Assembly (NCBI RefSeq): GCF_009602435.1
Contig: NZ_VZDQ01000025.1
Location: 248,001 to 312,000 of the forward strand
Origin: Sediminibacillus terrae
Lineage (GTDB): Bacteria > Bacillota > Bacilli > Bacillales > Amphibacillaceae
Length of the DNA stretch: 64,000 nucleotides
Direction: 5' to 3'
Part shown: positions 9,261 through 18,587 of the stretch, piece by piece
How the letters are laid out: every line of letters begins with the position of its first letter
How positions within the stretch are numbered: position 1 is the stretch's first letter
Notes under the pieces: generated by a model
What the model saw: only the letters and a program-made list of their open reading frames with translations
Told to the model about the DNA's origin: nothing
Database searches by the model: none
Program-made: the position numbers and the translations under genes

Positions 9261-11985
9261 ATGGTAAAATGGTTGTGGCACAATTCGACGGAAGAGGGGT
9301 TCATAAGATTGGACATAAAGCAGCATCTGCTCCTTCTTAAAGGTGAGGACAAAACAGATCAAGTAGATACCTGTACGCTCCGGGAAGGGAAATGGCAGAT
9401 CAGATATAAAGGCAATAGTAAGTTATATACATATAGAGAGCATAATGTAGAGTGGTTAAAGGATCCAACGCAAATTGATCCTGTTATTAATATAGTGTAT
9501 GAAAAGAATAAAGTGGTATCCGACCTTCAACTTGTTCTGGATTTTTCCACTTATTTCCGGCTTATCTTTAAAAACGGATTTCAAAAATTGTTGCACGCTT
9601 CTGATGTTCGTTTTGAACAAAGCAGCCTGGTTAATCACAGGGCAAAAAATTGTTTCGATTATCTAAAAACGGTAGCAAACTCGATGAAAGAAAAGCAAGA
9701 TGAAGAACAAAGCTTCCTGGGCAGACAATTCAATAGTATGGATAAGATCAGTCCGCGAAGTGTACTGTCTTCTTACTTGGAAAAGAAACCTTTAACAAAG
9801 AAAAAACTACAACAACAGGTAATTTTTCCTTTTGGTTTTAATGCCAGTCAAAAATCTGCAGTAGAAAAAGCAATCACGGAGCAAGTAAGTGTAATCGAAG
9901 GACCACCAGGAACAGGTAAAACACAAACCATTTTAAATATTATTGCCAACGCGCTTATGAATAAGGAAACAGTCGCAATCGTTTCCAATAATAATTCGGC
10001 AACTGCTAATGTTCTTCAAAAGTTGGAGAAAGAAAAGCTGGACTTTGTTGCGGCATACCTTGGCAATAAGGAAAATAAGAAGTCGTTTTTTGCAGAGCAG
10101 GGACCCTATCCTGCTGATATGGAAGAGTGGAGTTTAGATGAAGAATCTAGCCAGCATATTAAACAGGAATTACTTGATAGTCAAAAAATGTTGGATAAAA
10201 TGTTGGAATACAAGAACCAGCATGCTTTGCTGAGACAAGAGTTGGATCAATTGAAAACCGAATACGTCTATTTCACTCAATATTATAAAGAAGAGAAGTT
10301 TTCTTCTTTTCAATTGAACTCCCTCTTCCGTTTACATTCTGATAAAGTAATGAAGATTCTAATTGACTACAAGCAAACTGTTGAAAAGGGTAAGGTGAAA
10401 TGGAGAAATAAATTATACAATTTGCTTGTTCACGGTGTCTTCAGCTTTGGGCTTTATCAGCATCCACCAACAACAGTTGTTTCTTTTTTACAAAACAAGT
10501 ATTACCTATTGAAAATAAATGAATTGAAGCAAAGAATAGAGGAACTAGATCAAAAACTTGCCCATACCACCCATTCATTACGTGGTAGTGCTGGTAAAAA
10601 CTATTTGTTTGATTATGTTCTTATTGATGAGGCTTCCCAAGTAGATGTTGTACTTAGAATTACAGGGTACTCTTTCAAAAACTGGTTAAAATCTTTCCAT
10701 ATGACATCTTCAGAGAATTTCTTTCTATTCTTTCTCTTTTCATAGAAAGAAACTAATCCGCCTTTAAATAATTCCATCGACTTTTCACTGTATTCTTTCA
10801 TAGCCTTTTCAAAGTCATATTGATCTTAAACAGCTTCCCAACGTGGTTCCCGAAGATGTTAGGGAGAAAACTTCACGAATATTCGCAGGTTATACACTGG
10901 ATGATGCGTATCATTATGCAGAACATAGTTTACTTTCTTCCATAACGGCCTTATACGAAGACATACCGAAAACACTATTAAAAGAGCATTATCGATGCCA
11001 CCCTAAGATAATCGGTTTTTGCAACAATAAATTTTATAATAATGAATTGGTCGTACTAACTGATGAAAAGGAAAAGAAGGACCCGTTGGTTTTGTATAAA
11101 ACAGTAAAAGGAAATCATGCGAGGGGGACAGTCAATCAGCGGCAGATTGATGTAGTGCTTAAGGAAATAATCCCTGAGCAAAAGTTGTTCAATGGGACAG
11201 AGTCACTGGGAATTATTACTCCTTTTCGAAGGCAGGCAGACAAATTTAATGAGGAAAAAAACAAAGAGAGGTTTGAAGTGGATACTGTACATAAGTACCA
11301 AGGGCGTGAAAAAGATACAGTCATTCTTTCAACCGTTTCGAATGAAATCTCCACCGATGACTTTGTGGATGATGCTAATCTGGTCAATGTTGCTGTGTCG
11401 CGTGCGGTTAATCAATTAATAGTCGTGGTAGCGTCAGGTGGTGACAAATGGAAAGGTACGAACGTCGGAGATTTAGTGAGATATATAAAGTATAATAATT
11501 TTGAGGTAATAGAAAGCAAGGTTCGTTCTGTTTTTGATCTACTTTATAAAGATTATTCCAGCACATTAAAGGAAGTAATGAAACGAAGAAAGCGAGTGTC
11601 CGCCCATGCTTCAGAAAACCTCTTGCATGCTGTTATAGAATCGGTGTTGAAACAACCAGAATTTCAAAGTCTGGATTTCGTGATGCACCAACCCCTAAGA
11701 ATGTTAATTAAAGATCCAACCGTGTTGACGCCTGAGGAACGGAAATTCGCCATGAACATTTTTACCCATACAGACTTTGTTATTTTTAATAAGCTGGATA
11801 AAATGCCAGTCTTAGTCGTCGAAGTAGATGGTCATGCTTTCCATGCAAATAATCCGGTGCAACAAGAAAGAGACAAGATGAAAGACCGGATTCTGAAAAA
11901 GTACGGGATAACGATAGAGAGAATGGAAACAACAGGAAGTGAAGAGGAACTGAAGTTACGTAACAAACTATTGAAATTGGTTTAA
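9261..11985 (+). pseudogene. Rearranged SF1 DNA helicase with C-terminal DUF2726-like nuclease
   Basis: The 5' part (ATG 9261 behind AGGA; an upstream in-frame GTG at 9237 lacks a site) encodes an AAA/SF1 helicase with Walker A GPPGTGKTQT and Walker B DYVLIDEASQ. After DEASQVDVV (codon ending at 10652) the frame becomes nonsense and stops at 10745. Coding sense resumes in frame at 10822 with DLKQLPNVVPED, the GDxxQLP motif III region, and continues through the helicase C-terminal domain (HKYQGREKDTV, NVAVSRA). The last ~110 residues are a PD-(D/E)xK-type nuclease (HTDFVIF, VVEVDGHAFH). The piece that should precede TTHSLRG is found inverted at 10653-10821, and about 15-20 codons between VDVV and GDLKQ appear lost. 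An intact protein would be roughly 900 aa and might act in DNA repair or phage defence. Alternatives are an assembly error or a programmed inversion. Confidence 0.75.
10653..10821 (-). other. Inverted helicase exon-like segment
   Basis: The minus strand here encodes YDFEKAMKEYSEKSM ... FNQFLKEYPVILSTT, the sequence expected on the plus strand between ELDQKLA (ends near 10566) and TTHSLRG. Translation therefore suggests an ancestral order A-C-B-D and a present order A-B-C(inverted)-D, with B about 10567-10652. The short match GTTGTA (10647-10652) against TACAAC at the expected end of C may mark a breakpoint. Confidence 0.7.
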
Positions 11986-12011
11986 AATAGGATACTTCCA
12001 CTTCCATACAA

Positions 12012-12072
12012 AAAGAAAAAACCCCCTTTTCATATGTCGACCTGTGCTCGTCACGGGGAGGGGGGATTTCCT
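12012..12072. terminator. Probable bidirectional terminator between convergent genes
   Basis: AAAAAACCCCCTTTT at the left pairs imperfectly with GAGGGGGGATTTC at the right across a ~30-base loop. A- and T-rich flanks on both sides suit the convergent helicase and methyltransferase genes. Confidence 0.5.
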
Positions 12073-12088
12073 GAATGCCTAAACGGAG

Positions 12089-12790
12089 CTATTCGAGGCG
12101 GGAAATATACGAACAAGCCCCTATCTTAGAAGCGTATTTCTCCGTTAACAATTGATGATACATCAACATATCGTTATATGCTCTATCCAGCTTTTCAATG
12201 CGGTACACTTCTCCGGGTGCTTCTTTATTTGCTGGAATCATTCTCGATTCCACTTGTTTAAAACCCGCTGAAGCAAGGTGGTTTTCCCATTCTGTTTGAT
12301 TGAGCAGTTCAGAAAATCCATAGAACGCTTTAACTTCTGCTTGTTCATCGGGCTCCAGGTGACCAATTTTCGTCATTTCGTTCATCATTAAAGTGCCATT
12401 AGGCTTCAGCACTCGCCTGTATTCCTTTAAAGCCTTCCGTACCTGGGTGAAAGCTGTCACGGATTCGGACAGGACCATATCAAAACTATTCTCTTCGAAT
12501 GGAAGTTCTTCTATATTTCCTTTGAAGACCCTTACAGGCGATGGGATTTCGGCGATACGCTTTCTGGTTTTTTGGATCATTTCTTCATGTTGATCAATGC
12601 CGTAAACGGTACATCCGTACTTTTGGGCAACGTAAGCGATGGTTTGCCCGGTACCACAGCCTGCATCCAGCACGTATGATTGCTTGTTCAAATCAACCGT
12701 GTCCAACATCTGCTTCGTCTGTTTAAGGCTGCCGGGATGGGCTCCGCCAATATGGAGTGCAGCCAGCAAATCGGTATAGTTTTTCTCCAC
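12089..12790 (-). CDS. Class I SAM-dependent methyltransferase
   Basis: A 233-aa Rossmann-fold methyltransferase of the UbiE/Methyltransf_11 type. Motif I is VLDAGCGTGQT (residues about 41-51), motif II the acidic end of VYGIDQHEEM, and motif IV ENSFDMVLSESV. The C-terminal part (MMNEMTKIG ... WENHLASAGF) fits a small-molecule methyltransferase. The substrate is unknown. It is transcribed convergently with the helicase pseudogene and divergently from the lipoprotein at 12983, with no partner gene to suggest a pathway. Confidence 0.88.
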   Translation of the reverse strand: MEKNYTDLLAALHIGGAHPGSLKQTKQMLDTVDLNKQSYVLDAGCGTGQTIAYVAQKYGCTVYGIDQHEEMIQKTRKRIAEIPSPVRVFKGNIEELPFEENSFDMVLSESVTAFTQVRKALKEYRRVLKPNGTLMMNEMTKIGHLEPDEQAEVKAFYGFSELLNQTEWENHLASAGFKQVESRMIPANKEAPGEVYRIEKLDRAYNDMLMYHQLLTEKYASKIGACSYISRLE

Positions 12791-12907
12791 TTTTGCTACC
12801 TCCGGACTTTTGGGATTCCTTCCCTTTTATGCTATGCGTGTTTGCGAGGTATGGGAGTAGGCTATCATATCAGTATTCATCCATTTGGTAAATAAAGCCT
12901 ACTTGTG

Positions 12908-12941
12908 TTGCTTTCTTTTCCTGTTTTGCAGGTGGTATAAT
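12908..12941 (+). promoter_or_regulatory. Extended -10 promoter for the lipoprotein gene
   Basis: TGGTATAAT at 12933-12941 is a perfect extended -10 (TGnTATAAT). The -35 region is weak (TTCTTT at 12913 with 17-base spacing). The next gene starts 42 bases downstream. Confidence 0.55.
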
Positions 12942-12982
12942 CATCTTGGCTATTTATTCATACATCAAAGGAGAGAACACAA

Positions 12983-13483
12983 TTGAAAAAGTTTTTGCTG
13001 AGCATTCTTATGATTTCATTGGCTGTTCTGTTCACTGCTTGTTCAGAAAGTGACACAGATAAGGCGGACCAAGATACATCGAGCGCAGACGAAGAAACTG
13101 CTGAGACAAAAGAAGCGGGTTCGTCGGATGTGAAACCGGGCGATATCGAAATAACGGATGAAATAAAAGACATGACTTATTCCACGATGGAAGAGTATGA
13201 CGGAGTCAAAGACGCTTATATTGAAGTAGACGGCGATCAAATCACCATGACACTGCAAGTAGGAGCCAGCTTGAATGAGGAGAAGCGAAAAGAGCTTGGG
13301 GACAACTTCGTGCGAAATCTTTCTTCCAATACCTCGTTCTATTATGATGAACTGGAGGGACCGGAGAAAGATAGTTATGGTACCCTGTTTGAGATATTTG
13401 ATTTGCAAATCGGAGTGGGGCCTGGATCAGAAGATATACTTCAGGGGGCCAAGGTGACATCCGGAAAAAGCATTATGTGGTGA
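12983..13483 (+). CDS. Putative lipoprotein
   Basis: A 166-aa protein with a lipoprotein signal peptide: a KK start, a hydrophobic core and the lipobox LFTAC at residues about 16-20. An acidic Ser/Asp/Glu-rich linker follows (residues about 21-50), then a folded domain (MTYSTMEEYDGVKDAYIEVDGDQITMTLQVG). The start is TTG 12983 behind AAAGGAGAG. It should be anchored to the outer face of the membrane. I do not recognise a family, although the short alternating strands suggest a small alpha/beta sensor-type domain. It is a single-gene unit with its own promoter and terminator. Confidence 0.8.
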   Translation: MKKFLLSILMISLAVLFTACSESDTDKADQDTSSADEETAETKEAGSSDVKPGDIEITDEIKDMTYSTMEEYDGVKDAYIEVDGDQITMTLQVGASLNEEKRKELGDNFVRNLSSNTSFYYDELEGPEKDSYGTLFEIFDLQIGVGPGSEDILQGAKVTSGKSIMW

Positions 13484-13491
13484 TAATTAGT

Positions 13492-13530
13492 AAAAGAGAC
13501 TAAATCCTGAGAGGGGGTTGGTCTCTTTTT
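13492..13530 (+). terminator. Terminator after lipoprotein gene
   Basis: AAAGAGAC and GTCTCTTTTTT form a stem with a ~20-base loop followed by a T run. Confidence 0.7.
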
Positions 13531-13667
13531 TATATCTCTTTTTCGTGAAGCGTTCAGTGCTTATCTATCCATCTGACGAAGGGAAATGAACATCCTCTGT
13601 TGAATGTATAACTTATACCGGCGTATTATCTAACAAAAAATACAAAATCAATAAGCGGAGGAATTTT

Positions 13668-13883
13668 TTGGATAAACACAGAGAAACACCAGAAGACAGA
13701 GGAGCGCGACATCGGCAGGAAGAAATGAAAAACAATGCAACGGGCAATTTGCATGATGCTTATCATCGCTCGCAAAGTGGAAGTCTTGTGGACTTGTTAG
13801 AGGGATTGGGATGGAAAGGAACAGGAATCCTCATTGTTGTCTTCATCTTGGGATTACTTCTCTATGCCGTCTGGTTTCATTAA
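13668..13883 (+). CDS. DUF6366-like small membrane protein
   Basis: A 71-aa protein with a charged N-terminal half (ETPEDRGARHRQEEMKNN), a conserved NLHDAYHRSQSGSLVDLL block and one C-terminal transmembrane helix (GTGILIVVFILGLLLYAVWF). This matches the uncharacterised DUF6366 family of Bacillaceae. The start is TTG 13668, about six bases after GGAGG. The next gene begins 53 bases downstream with its own strong ribosome site, so the two may be co-transcribed. Confidence 0.78.
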   Translation: MDKHRETPEDRGARHRQEEMKNNATGNLHDAYHRSQSGSLVDLLEGLGWKGTGILIVVFILGLLLYAVWFH

Positions 13884-13936
13884 CCGAAAAAATCCCCTCG
13901 GCAAAATTAAGTTACAGGGATACGGAGGAGGGTACG

Positions 13937-14302
13937 ATGATTTATCGAAGAAAAACCTATCACATTGACCCACGGATCAAAGAAGAATTTAATGAGCATT
14001 TCAACAAGACACTTTTACCTACCCAGTTAAAGTATGGTGCTAGACTAGTCGGCAGATGGATGGCAAAAGAAAACAACGGAACCATTGAGATTTTTGCTAT
14101 GTGGGAATATCAAAGTTATGAGGAATACGAAAAAATTGAAAGCAAGATTAGGGCTGATAAAGGACACGTAAACCGGGTAGAAGGTTGGTTTGAGAAAATG
14201 GGAGGGCGAGAAAAGCTTAAAGAAGTATTTTTCAAAATCGACCAGGACTTTTTGGAATCGACTGTACCACGAGATAAAACAATCATGGCAAAAAAAACTT
14301 AA
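13937..14302 (+). CDS. NIPSNAP family protein
   Basis: A 121-aa dimeric alpha/beta-barrel protein. The start MIYRRKTYHIDP at ATG 13937 follows GGAGGAGG. An open frame upstream overlaps the DUF6366 gene and is spurious. The repeated short-chain pattern (FNEHFNKTLLPTQLKYGARLVGRW, then FAMWEYQSYEEYEKIES) is typical of NIPSNAP proteins, whose bacterial function is undefined. A strong terminator follows, so it closes a two-gene unit. Confidence 0.8.
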   Translation: MIYRRKTYHIDPRIKEEFNEHFNKTLLPTQLKYGARLVGRWMAKENNGTIEIFAMWEYQSYEEYEKIESKIRADKGHVNRVEGWFEKMGGREKLKEVFFKIDQDFLESTVPRDKTIMAKKT

Positions 14303-14340
14303 GCAACAGTTCGCTTCTAGTTAATACTATAGGAGTTTTG

Positions 14341-14373
14341 GAGAGCATTCTTTTCACGAAAGAATGCTCTTTC
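14341..14373 (+). terminator. Terminator after NIPSNAP gene
   Basis: GAGAGCATTCTTT and AAAGAATGCTCTTTC form a 12-bp stem with a small loop and a T-rich tail. Confidence 0.85.
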
Positions 14374-14424
14374 TTTATGTCTGTGAAATGTAAGTAAAGA
14401 TAAAAACATGACACAAAACATTAA

Positions 14425-14460
14425 TTATTTATTGAAAAACGATAAATAACATGATATTAT
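14425..14460 (+). promoter_or_regulatory. Promoter with palindromic operator upstream of the DUF2975/HTH pair
   Basis: TTGAAA (14432-14437) and TATTAT (14455-14460) are spaced by 17 bases. A perfect inverted repeat, TTATTTAT (14425-14432) and ATAAATAA (14442-14449), covers the -35 element, where an autorepressor such as the HTH protein two genes downstream could bind. Confidence 0.5.
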
Positions 14461-14492
14461 TCAAAGGAATACTAATCAGGTGAGGTGCTCTT

Positions 14493-14975
14493 ATGAAACG
14501 TGGAACAACACTTTTTTTGCGAATTGCTGTAATCCTTATCGGCATCCCGATTTTGGCCTTGTGCATTTTTGTCGTGCCGGAAATCGGCAGTTTCGCAGCG
14601 GAATTATATCCGGACATGGCATACTTGAAATATTTTGTCTGGGTCGATTTGTATGCCTCGGCAATTCCTTTCTACTTTGCTCTGTATCAGGCTTTTAAAC
14701 TGTTAGATTATATCGACAAGAACAAAGCTTTCTCTGATTTCTCTGTACAAGGACTCAAGAAGATAAAGTATTGTGCAGCAGCCATTACTGTACTGCTCAT
14801 GGCGGGCATGCCTCTTTTTTATCTAATAGCAGAGGCAGATGACGCTCCGGGAATCATCCTGATCGGCATGCTCCTTATTTTTGCGGCACTTGTCATTGCG
14901 GTATTTGCAGCTGTTCTCCAGAAGCTTTTGCAAGAAGTGATTCATATAAAATCGGAAAATGATTTAACGGTCTGA
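14493..14975 (+). CDS. DUF2975 family membrane protein
   Basis: A 160-aa integral membrane protein with four predicted helices (residues about 10-30, 45-67, 89-112 and 121-145) and a short cytoplasmic tail. The pattern with FKLLDYIDKNKAFSDFSVQGLKKIKYCA is characteristic of DUF2975. In Firmicutes this family is almost always followed by a small HTH regulator, as here, where the next start is 10 bases after the stop. The role is not established; the pair resembles membrane-protein/Xre modules that control their own expression. Confidence 0.85.
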   Translation: MKRGTTLFLRIAVILIGIPILALCIFVVPEIGSFAAELYPDMAYLKYFVWVDLYASAIPFYFALYQAFKLLDYIDKNKAFSDFSVQGLKKIKYCAAAITVLLMAGMPLFYLIAEADDAPGIILIGMLLIFAALVIAVFAAVLQKLLQEVIHIKSENDLTV

Positions 14976-14985
14976 GGTGAGGAAT

Positions 14986-15207
14986 ATGGCGATTATCATC
15001 AATGTGGATGTCATGCTGGCGAAAAGGAAAATGAGTGTCACCGAACTTTCAGAGAGGGTCGGGATTACGATGGCGAATCTTTCGATATTAAAAAACGGAA
15101 AGGCGAAAGCGATCAGGCTATCGACTTTGGATGCTATTTGTAAAGCGTTGGATTGCCAGCCTGGAGATATATTGGAATACCGGGCCGATGAAGAAACCGG
15201 GACATAA
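14986..15207 (+). CDS. YozG-like HTH (Cro/Xre) regulator
   Basis: A 73-aa single-domain DNA-binding protein. The five-helix Xre fold covers nearly the whole chain: VMLAKRKMSVTELSERVG, ITMANLSILKNGKAKAIR, then STLDAICKALDCQPGDILEY. The start at ATG 14986 is preferred over GTG 14977, which overlaps the ribosome site GAGGTGAGGA. It is co-transcribed with the DUF2975 membrane protein and probably acts on the palindrome at 14425-14449. Confidence 0.9.
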   Translation: MAIIINVDVMLAKRKMSVTELSERVGITMANLSILKNGKAKAIRLSTLDAICKALDCQPGDILEYRADEETGT

Positions 15208-15239
15208 GTGGAATGTTACAGAAAGAAGGAGGAAAAGCC

Positions 15240-16070
15240 ATGAATCAAATGGGAAGAAGCGATGCTGCGCACGGGGGCTATCATGCAAAAACAGAGAAGT
15301 GGATAAGACCGGCAAAACAGCTTGTTTGTTTTGGATGGGAACAGGCAATGTCCTGTTTATTCCCGGTCGTTATTTTTGTTTCATTGGCCCTGACAAAAAT
15401 TGTGCAGCTCCCCTTCCTGCCAAGGTATGACTGGCTGCTCATCATTTGTCTTTTGATGCAAATTTTGATGGTGCGTTCGGGACTTGAAACTCGGGATGAA
15501 TTAAAAGTGATTACATTGTTTCACCTTATCGGGCTTGCTCTTGAGCTCTTCAAGGTACATATGGGTTCCTGGGCTTATCCTGAGGAGGGGTATTCCAAGA
15601 TTTTCGGGGTACCTTTGTATAGCGGGTTCATGTATGCAAGCGTCGCGAGCTATCTTTGCCAGGCGTGGAGAAGGCTGAAGGTAGAGCTCATTAAATGGCC
15701 GCCGTTTGGAATCGTTGTCCCGCTTGCTTCAGCGATTTACTTGAATTTTTTCACCCACCACTATTGGCTGGATCGTTGGATTTTGGCCGTGCTCGTGGTG
15801 ATTGTTTTTTGGCGGTCATGGGTCGCATATGAAGTTAATGGAACATGGTACCGCATGCCGCTGGCACTTTCTTTCGTGTTGATTGGTTTTTTTATCTGGA
15901 TCGCGGAAAATATCGCCACATTCTTTAGTGCCTGGGAATATCCGAACCAAGCCGAAGCGTGGAGCCTCGTACATTTAGGGAAAGTGAGCTCCTGGCTTTT
16001 ACTGGTGATTGTCAGTTTCCTGATAGTGGCGACGTTGAAACGGGTGAAGGGGAGAAATTCACAAGATTGA
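15240..16070 (+). CDS. DUF817 family membrane protein (YoaT-like)
   Basis: A 276-aa integral membrane protein with about eight helices. ATG 15240 is preferred because AAGGAGG lies seven bases upstream; an earlier in-frame ATG at 15213 has no site. The conserved HLIGLALELFKVHMGSWAYPE, GVPLYSGFMYASV and FFTHHYWLDRW blocks are typical of DUF817 (B. subtilis YoaT). The function is unknown. It follows the HTH gene by 32 bases and may share its transcript. Confidence 0.88.
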   Translation: MNQMGRSDAAHGGYHAKTEKWIRPAKQLVCFGWEQAMSCLFPVVIFVSLALTKIVQLPFLPRYDWLLIICLLMQILMVRSGLETRDELKVITLFHLIGLALELFKVHMGSWAYPEEGYSKIFGVPLYSGFMYASVASYLCQAWRRLKVELIKWPPFGIVVPLASAIYLNFFTHHYWLDRWILAVLVVIVFWRSWVAYEVNGTWYRMPLALSFVLIGFFIWIAENIATFFSAWEYPNQAEAWSLVHLGKVSSWLLLVIVSFLIVATLKRVKGRNSQD

Positions 16071-16415
16071 ATATCAAGGTGAAAATCTCCCTTCATCATT
16101 ATTTCAATCACAGGCGGGATACAGGGAATCAGCGAAGTCACTTCGAGAAAGAACATACAAAGAACTGAACTGCATTCGATTTTACTAGAGCAAACTTTGC
16201 CTGAATAGGTGCTATACATATACGCTTACACAGATTTTTTGGGGGAAATAGCCTATTATTCTACAATTAGGCAGACAAGTGAGTTGGAAGTCCTGGCTTT
16301 TATAGGCATAAATTCTTAAAAAACACTAAAAATTTGGTGGATTTTGTCGAAAAATCGTGCTATTCTATAAAAGATTTACATAAAACATCGAAAGATAACA
16401 CAAAGGAGCCAGATA
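16071..16415 (+). other. 345-base intergenic region with a chemoreceptor promoter
   Basis: No gene seen. A plausible promoter for the chemoreceptor is TTGTCG (16344-16349) with TATAAA (16366-16371), 16-base spacing. AAAGGAG precedes ATG 16416. Confidence 0.45.
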
Positions 16416-18389
16416 ATGTTCAAAAAATCGATTAGGGCAAAACTGTTTGCCTCGTTGTTGCTAGTTTCACTTGTCCCCTTAGTATTGATAAGTATCATTC
16501 TGTACTCTACTGCGAATAAAGGGCTGGAAAACATTCTCCATAACAATATTCTCTCTTCAAAAGAATCAATTACCGCACAATTAAACAATGTTTCAGAAGA
16601 CCTTTTGAATCTCACTCAATCCTATGCTGAAAATGAAAATTTAATACAAGCGTTCCGAAGTGGTGATCAGCAGCAATTAATAGAAGAGGTTGAACCGATT
16701 TTCACCAGATTGCAGACAGAACACCAGATGGATGTTTTGGAATTTGGTAATACAGAAGGCGAAGTAGTGCTGCGCGGACACGATATAGAAAAGTACGGTG
16801 ATGATAAAAGTGATATACCGGCTGTCCAGGAAGCGTTAGCGGAAAATACGATTGCAGGCTTCGAGTTTGGCAGCAGCGGGTTATCGGTACGTGCTTTTGC
16901 CCCTATTGTTCACAACGAAGAGGTGATTGGCACACTGCAAACAGGCTTAGATGGAAAAGTCATTCAATCGATCACCGATTCGTTAAAGGGAGTTCAGCTT
17001 AGTATCATGAATACAGAAGGGGAGACACTTGTTTCCTCTGATGACAAAAATATTGGAGAGAAGACAAGTGATTCGTCTCTTCTATCGAAAGTGAATGCAG
17101 GTGAAGAAGTGTTCAAGGAAAATGATACTTCCTTGCACTATTATATGCCTTTGGAGGATCCTACACAGTCTGAAGTCATCGGCATCATAAAAATAGACCA
17201 GGATGCTTCTGCTGTTAAAAGTTTGAATGACAAAATTTTGTTTTATGTAATTGCAATTGGACTCATCACTGTTGTCATTGTATCTGTCATCGCTTTTTTC
17301 TTGAGCAGTGGCTTTACAAAACCTATTCAACAAGTTACATCCGTGATGGACAGGTTGGCAAATGGGTTTTTGAATAATGAAGTCAAAGGCGAGGAAAGAG
17401 AGGACGAACTGGGGCAGTTGTCGAAATCAGCCTCAGCTACACAAGCTAATTTACGGGAAATGATTGAGAAGATAGCAAGACTTTCCGGGGTAGTTAAAGA
17501 ACAGTCTGCAAAGGTGAAACAAGCGAGCAGGGAAATTGATGAAGGAAGCGGTCAAACGGCATCTACAATGCAGGAACTTGCTTCCGGATCTGAGCAACAG
17601 GCTCAAGCGTCAACAAGCTTGTCGGAACAAATGGCAGATTTCTCATCCAAAATCAACCGGGCGACAGATAATGGTGTCTTGATTCAGAAGTCATCAAATG
17701 AAGTATCGGAAAGTACCAAGTATGGAAACCAATTGATGGAAAATTCCGTTACACAAATGAACAGTATTTACGATTTAGTAAAAGACTCCGTTCAAAAGGT
17801 GGAGTCGCTTGATAAGCAATCTGATGAAATATCCAGACTAGTCAATGCTATCGAAGAAATCGCGGAACAAACTAACTTGCTTGCTCTAAATGCTGCGATT
17901 GAAGCGGCAAGAGCAGGAGAACATGGCAAAGGTTTTGCTGTGGTGGCAGATGAGGTGCGCAAACTTGCTGAGCAAGTATCAGCATCTATCTCGGATATTA
18001 CGGGCATTGTAGAGTCCGTACAATCGGGATCGAAAAGTGTGGCGGAATCTTTGAAAGCTGGCTACAAGCAAGTCGACGAAGGAACTCAAGTAATGGAGAT
18101 AACTGGATCTGAGTTTAAAAAAATCAGTCAATCGGTGGAGCAAATGGTTGCTAATATCGAAAACATAACCGGAGACTTAGAAGAAATCAATGAAAATAGT
18201 CATGGAATAAATTCATCTATCGAAAATATCGCTTCCGTTTCCGAAGAATCTGCAGCAGGTATCGAACAAACTACAGCGTCTGTTGTTCAGGTCAGTAGTT
18301 TGATTGGTGATATCTCGACGAATGCTGACTCATTGGCTCAATTGTCAGAGGAATTAGAGGAAATGGTTAAACAGTTTAAAACAGAGTAA
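16416..18389 (+). CDS. Methyl-accepting chemotaxis protein with Cache-type sensor
   Basis: A 657-aa chemoreceptor. There is a transmembrane helix at residues about 10-32 and an extracellular sensory region of ~240 residues in Cache style ([12 protein letters not shown], then [17 protein letters not shown]). A second helix ([20 protein letters not shown]) leads to a HAMP domain ([18 protein letters not shown]) and a long coiled-coil signalling domain with the hairpin tip [16 protein letters not shown] and [16 protein letters not shown]. It would sense an external small molecule and control CheA at the pole. No other chemotaxis gene is nearby. The ligand cannot be predicted. Confidence 0.95.
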   Translation: MFKKSIRAKLFASLLLVSLVPLVLISIILYSTANKGLENILHNNILSSKESITAQLNNVSEDLLNLTQSYAENENLIQAFRSGDQQQLIEEVEPIFTRLQTEHQMDVLEFGNTEGEVVLRGHDIEKYGDDKSDIPAVQEALAENTIAGFEFGSSGLSVRAFAPIVHNEEVIGTLQTGLDGKVIQSITDSLKGVQLSIMNTEGETLVSSDDKNIGEKTSDSSLLSKVNAGEEVFKENDTSLHYYMPLEDPTQSEVIGIIKIDQDASAVKSLNDKILFYVIAIGLITVVIVSVIAFFLSSGFTKPIQQVTSVMDRLANGFLNNEVKGEEREDELGQLSKSASATQANLREMIEKIARLSGVVKEQSAKVKQASREIDEGSGQTASTMQELASGSEQQAQASTSLSEQMADFSSKINRATDNGVLIQKSSNEVSESTKYGNQLMENSVTQMNSIYDLVKDSVQKVESLDKQSDEISRLVNAIEEIAEQTNLLALNAAIEAARAGEHGKGFAVVADEVRKLAEQVSASISDITGIVESVQSGSKSVAESLKAGYKQVDEGTQVMEITGSEFKKISQSVEQMVANIENITGDLEEINENSHGINSSIENIASVSEESAAGIEQTTASVVQVSSLIGDISTNADSLAQLSEELEEMVKQFKTE

Positions 18390-18420
18390 GGAAAAGGATA
18401 GAGTAGAGAAACAGACAGGA

Positions 18421-18450
18421 AAGGCCCGAATGGAGATTCGGGTCTTTTTC
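18421..18450 (+). terminator. Terminator after first chemoreceptor
   Basis: AGGCCCGAAT and ATTCGGGTCTTTTT form a 9-10 bp stem with a T run. Confidence 0.85.
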
Positions 18451-18457
18451 TCATTTA

Positions 18458-18496
18458 AAAACAGCGCTCATCAAAGGTGATGAGCGCTGTTTTTTC
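18458..18496. terminator. Bidirectional terminator
   Basis: AAACAGCGCTCATC and GATGAGCGCTGTTTTTT form a 13-bp perfect stem flanked by A- and T-runs. It serves the leftward panE gene as well as any read-through from the chemoreceptor. Confidence 0.85.
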
Positions 18497-18587
18497 CTTT
18501 TGCCTAGAAATATTTTTCGTGATTTTCGGGATAATCATTGTCGGGAACAGATTCGTAGTTCACGTACCTGCCCCCCCATTGAGTACT

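Noticed and set aside
10613-10801. A separate 62-aa minus-strand gene
   Set aside because: Its residues are the missing helicase segment (KEYPVILSTT), so it is an inverted fragment rather than a gene.
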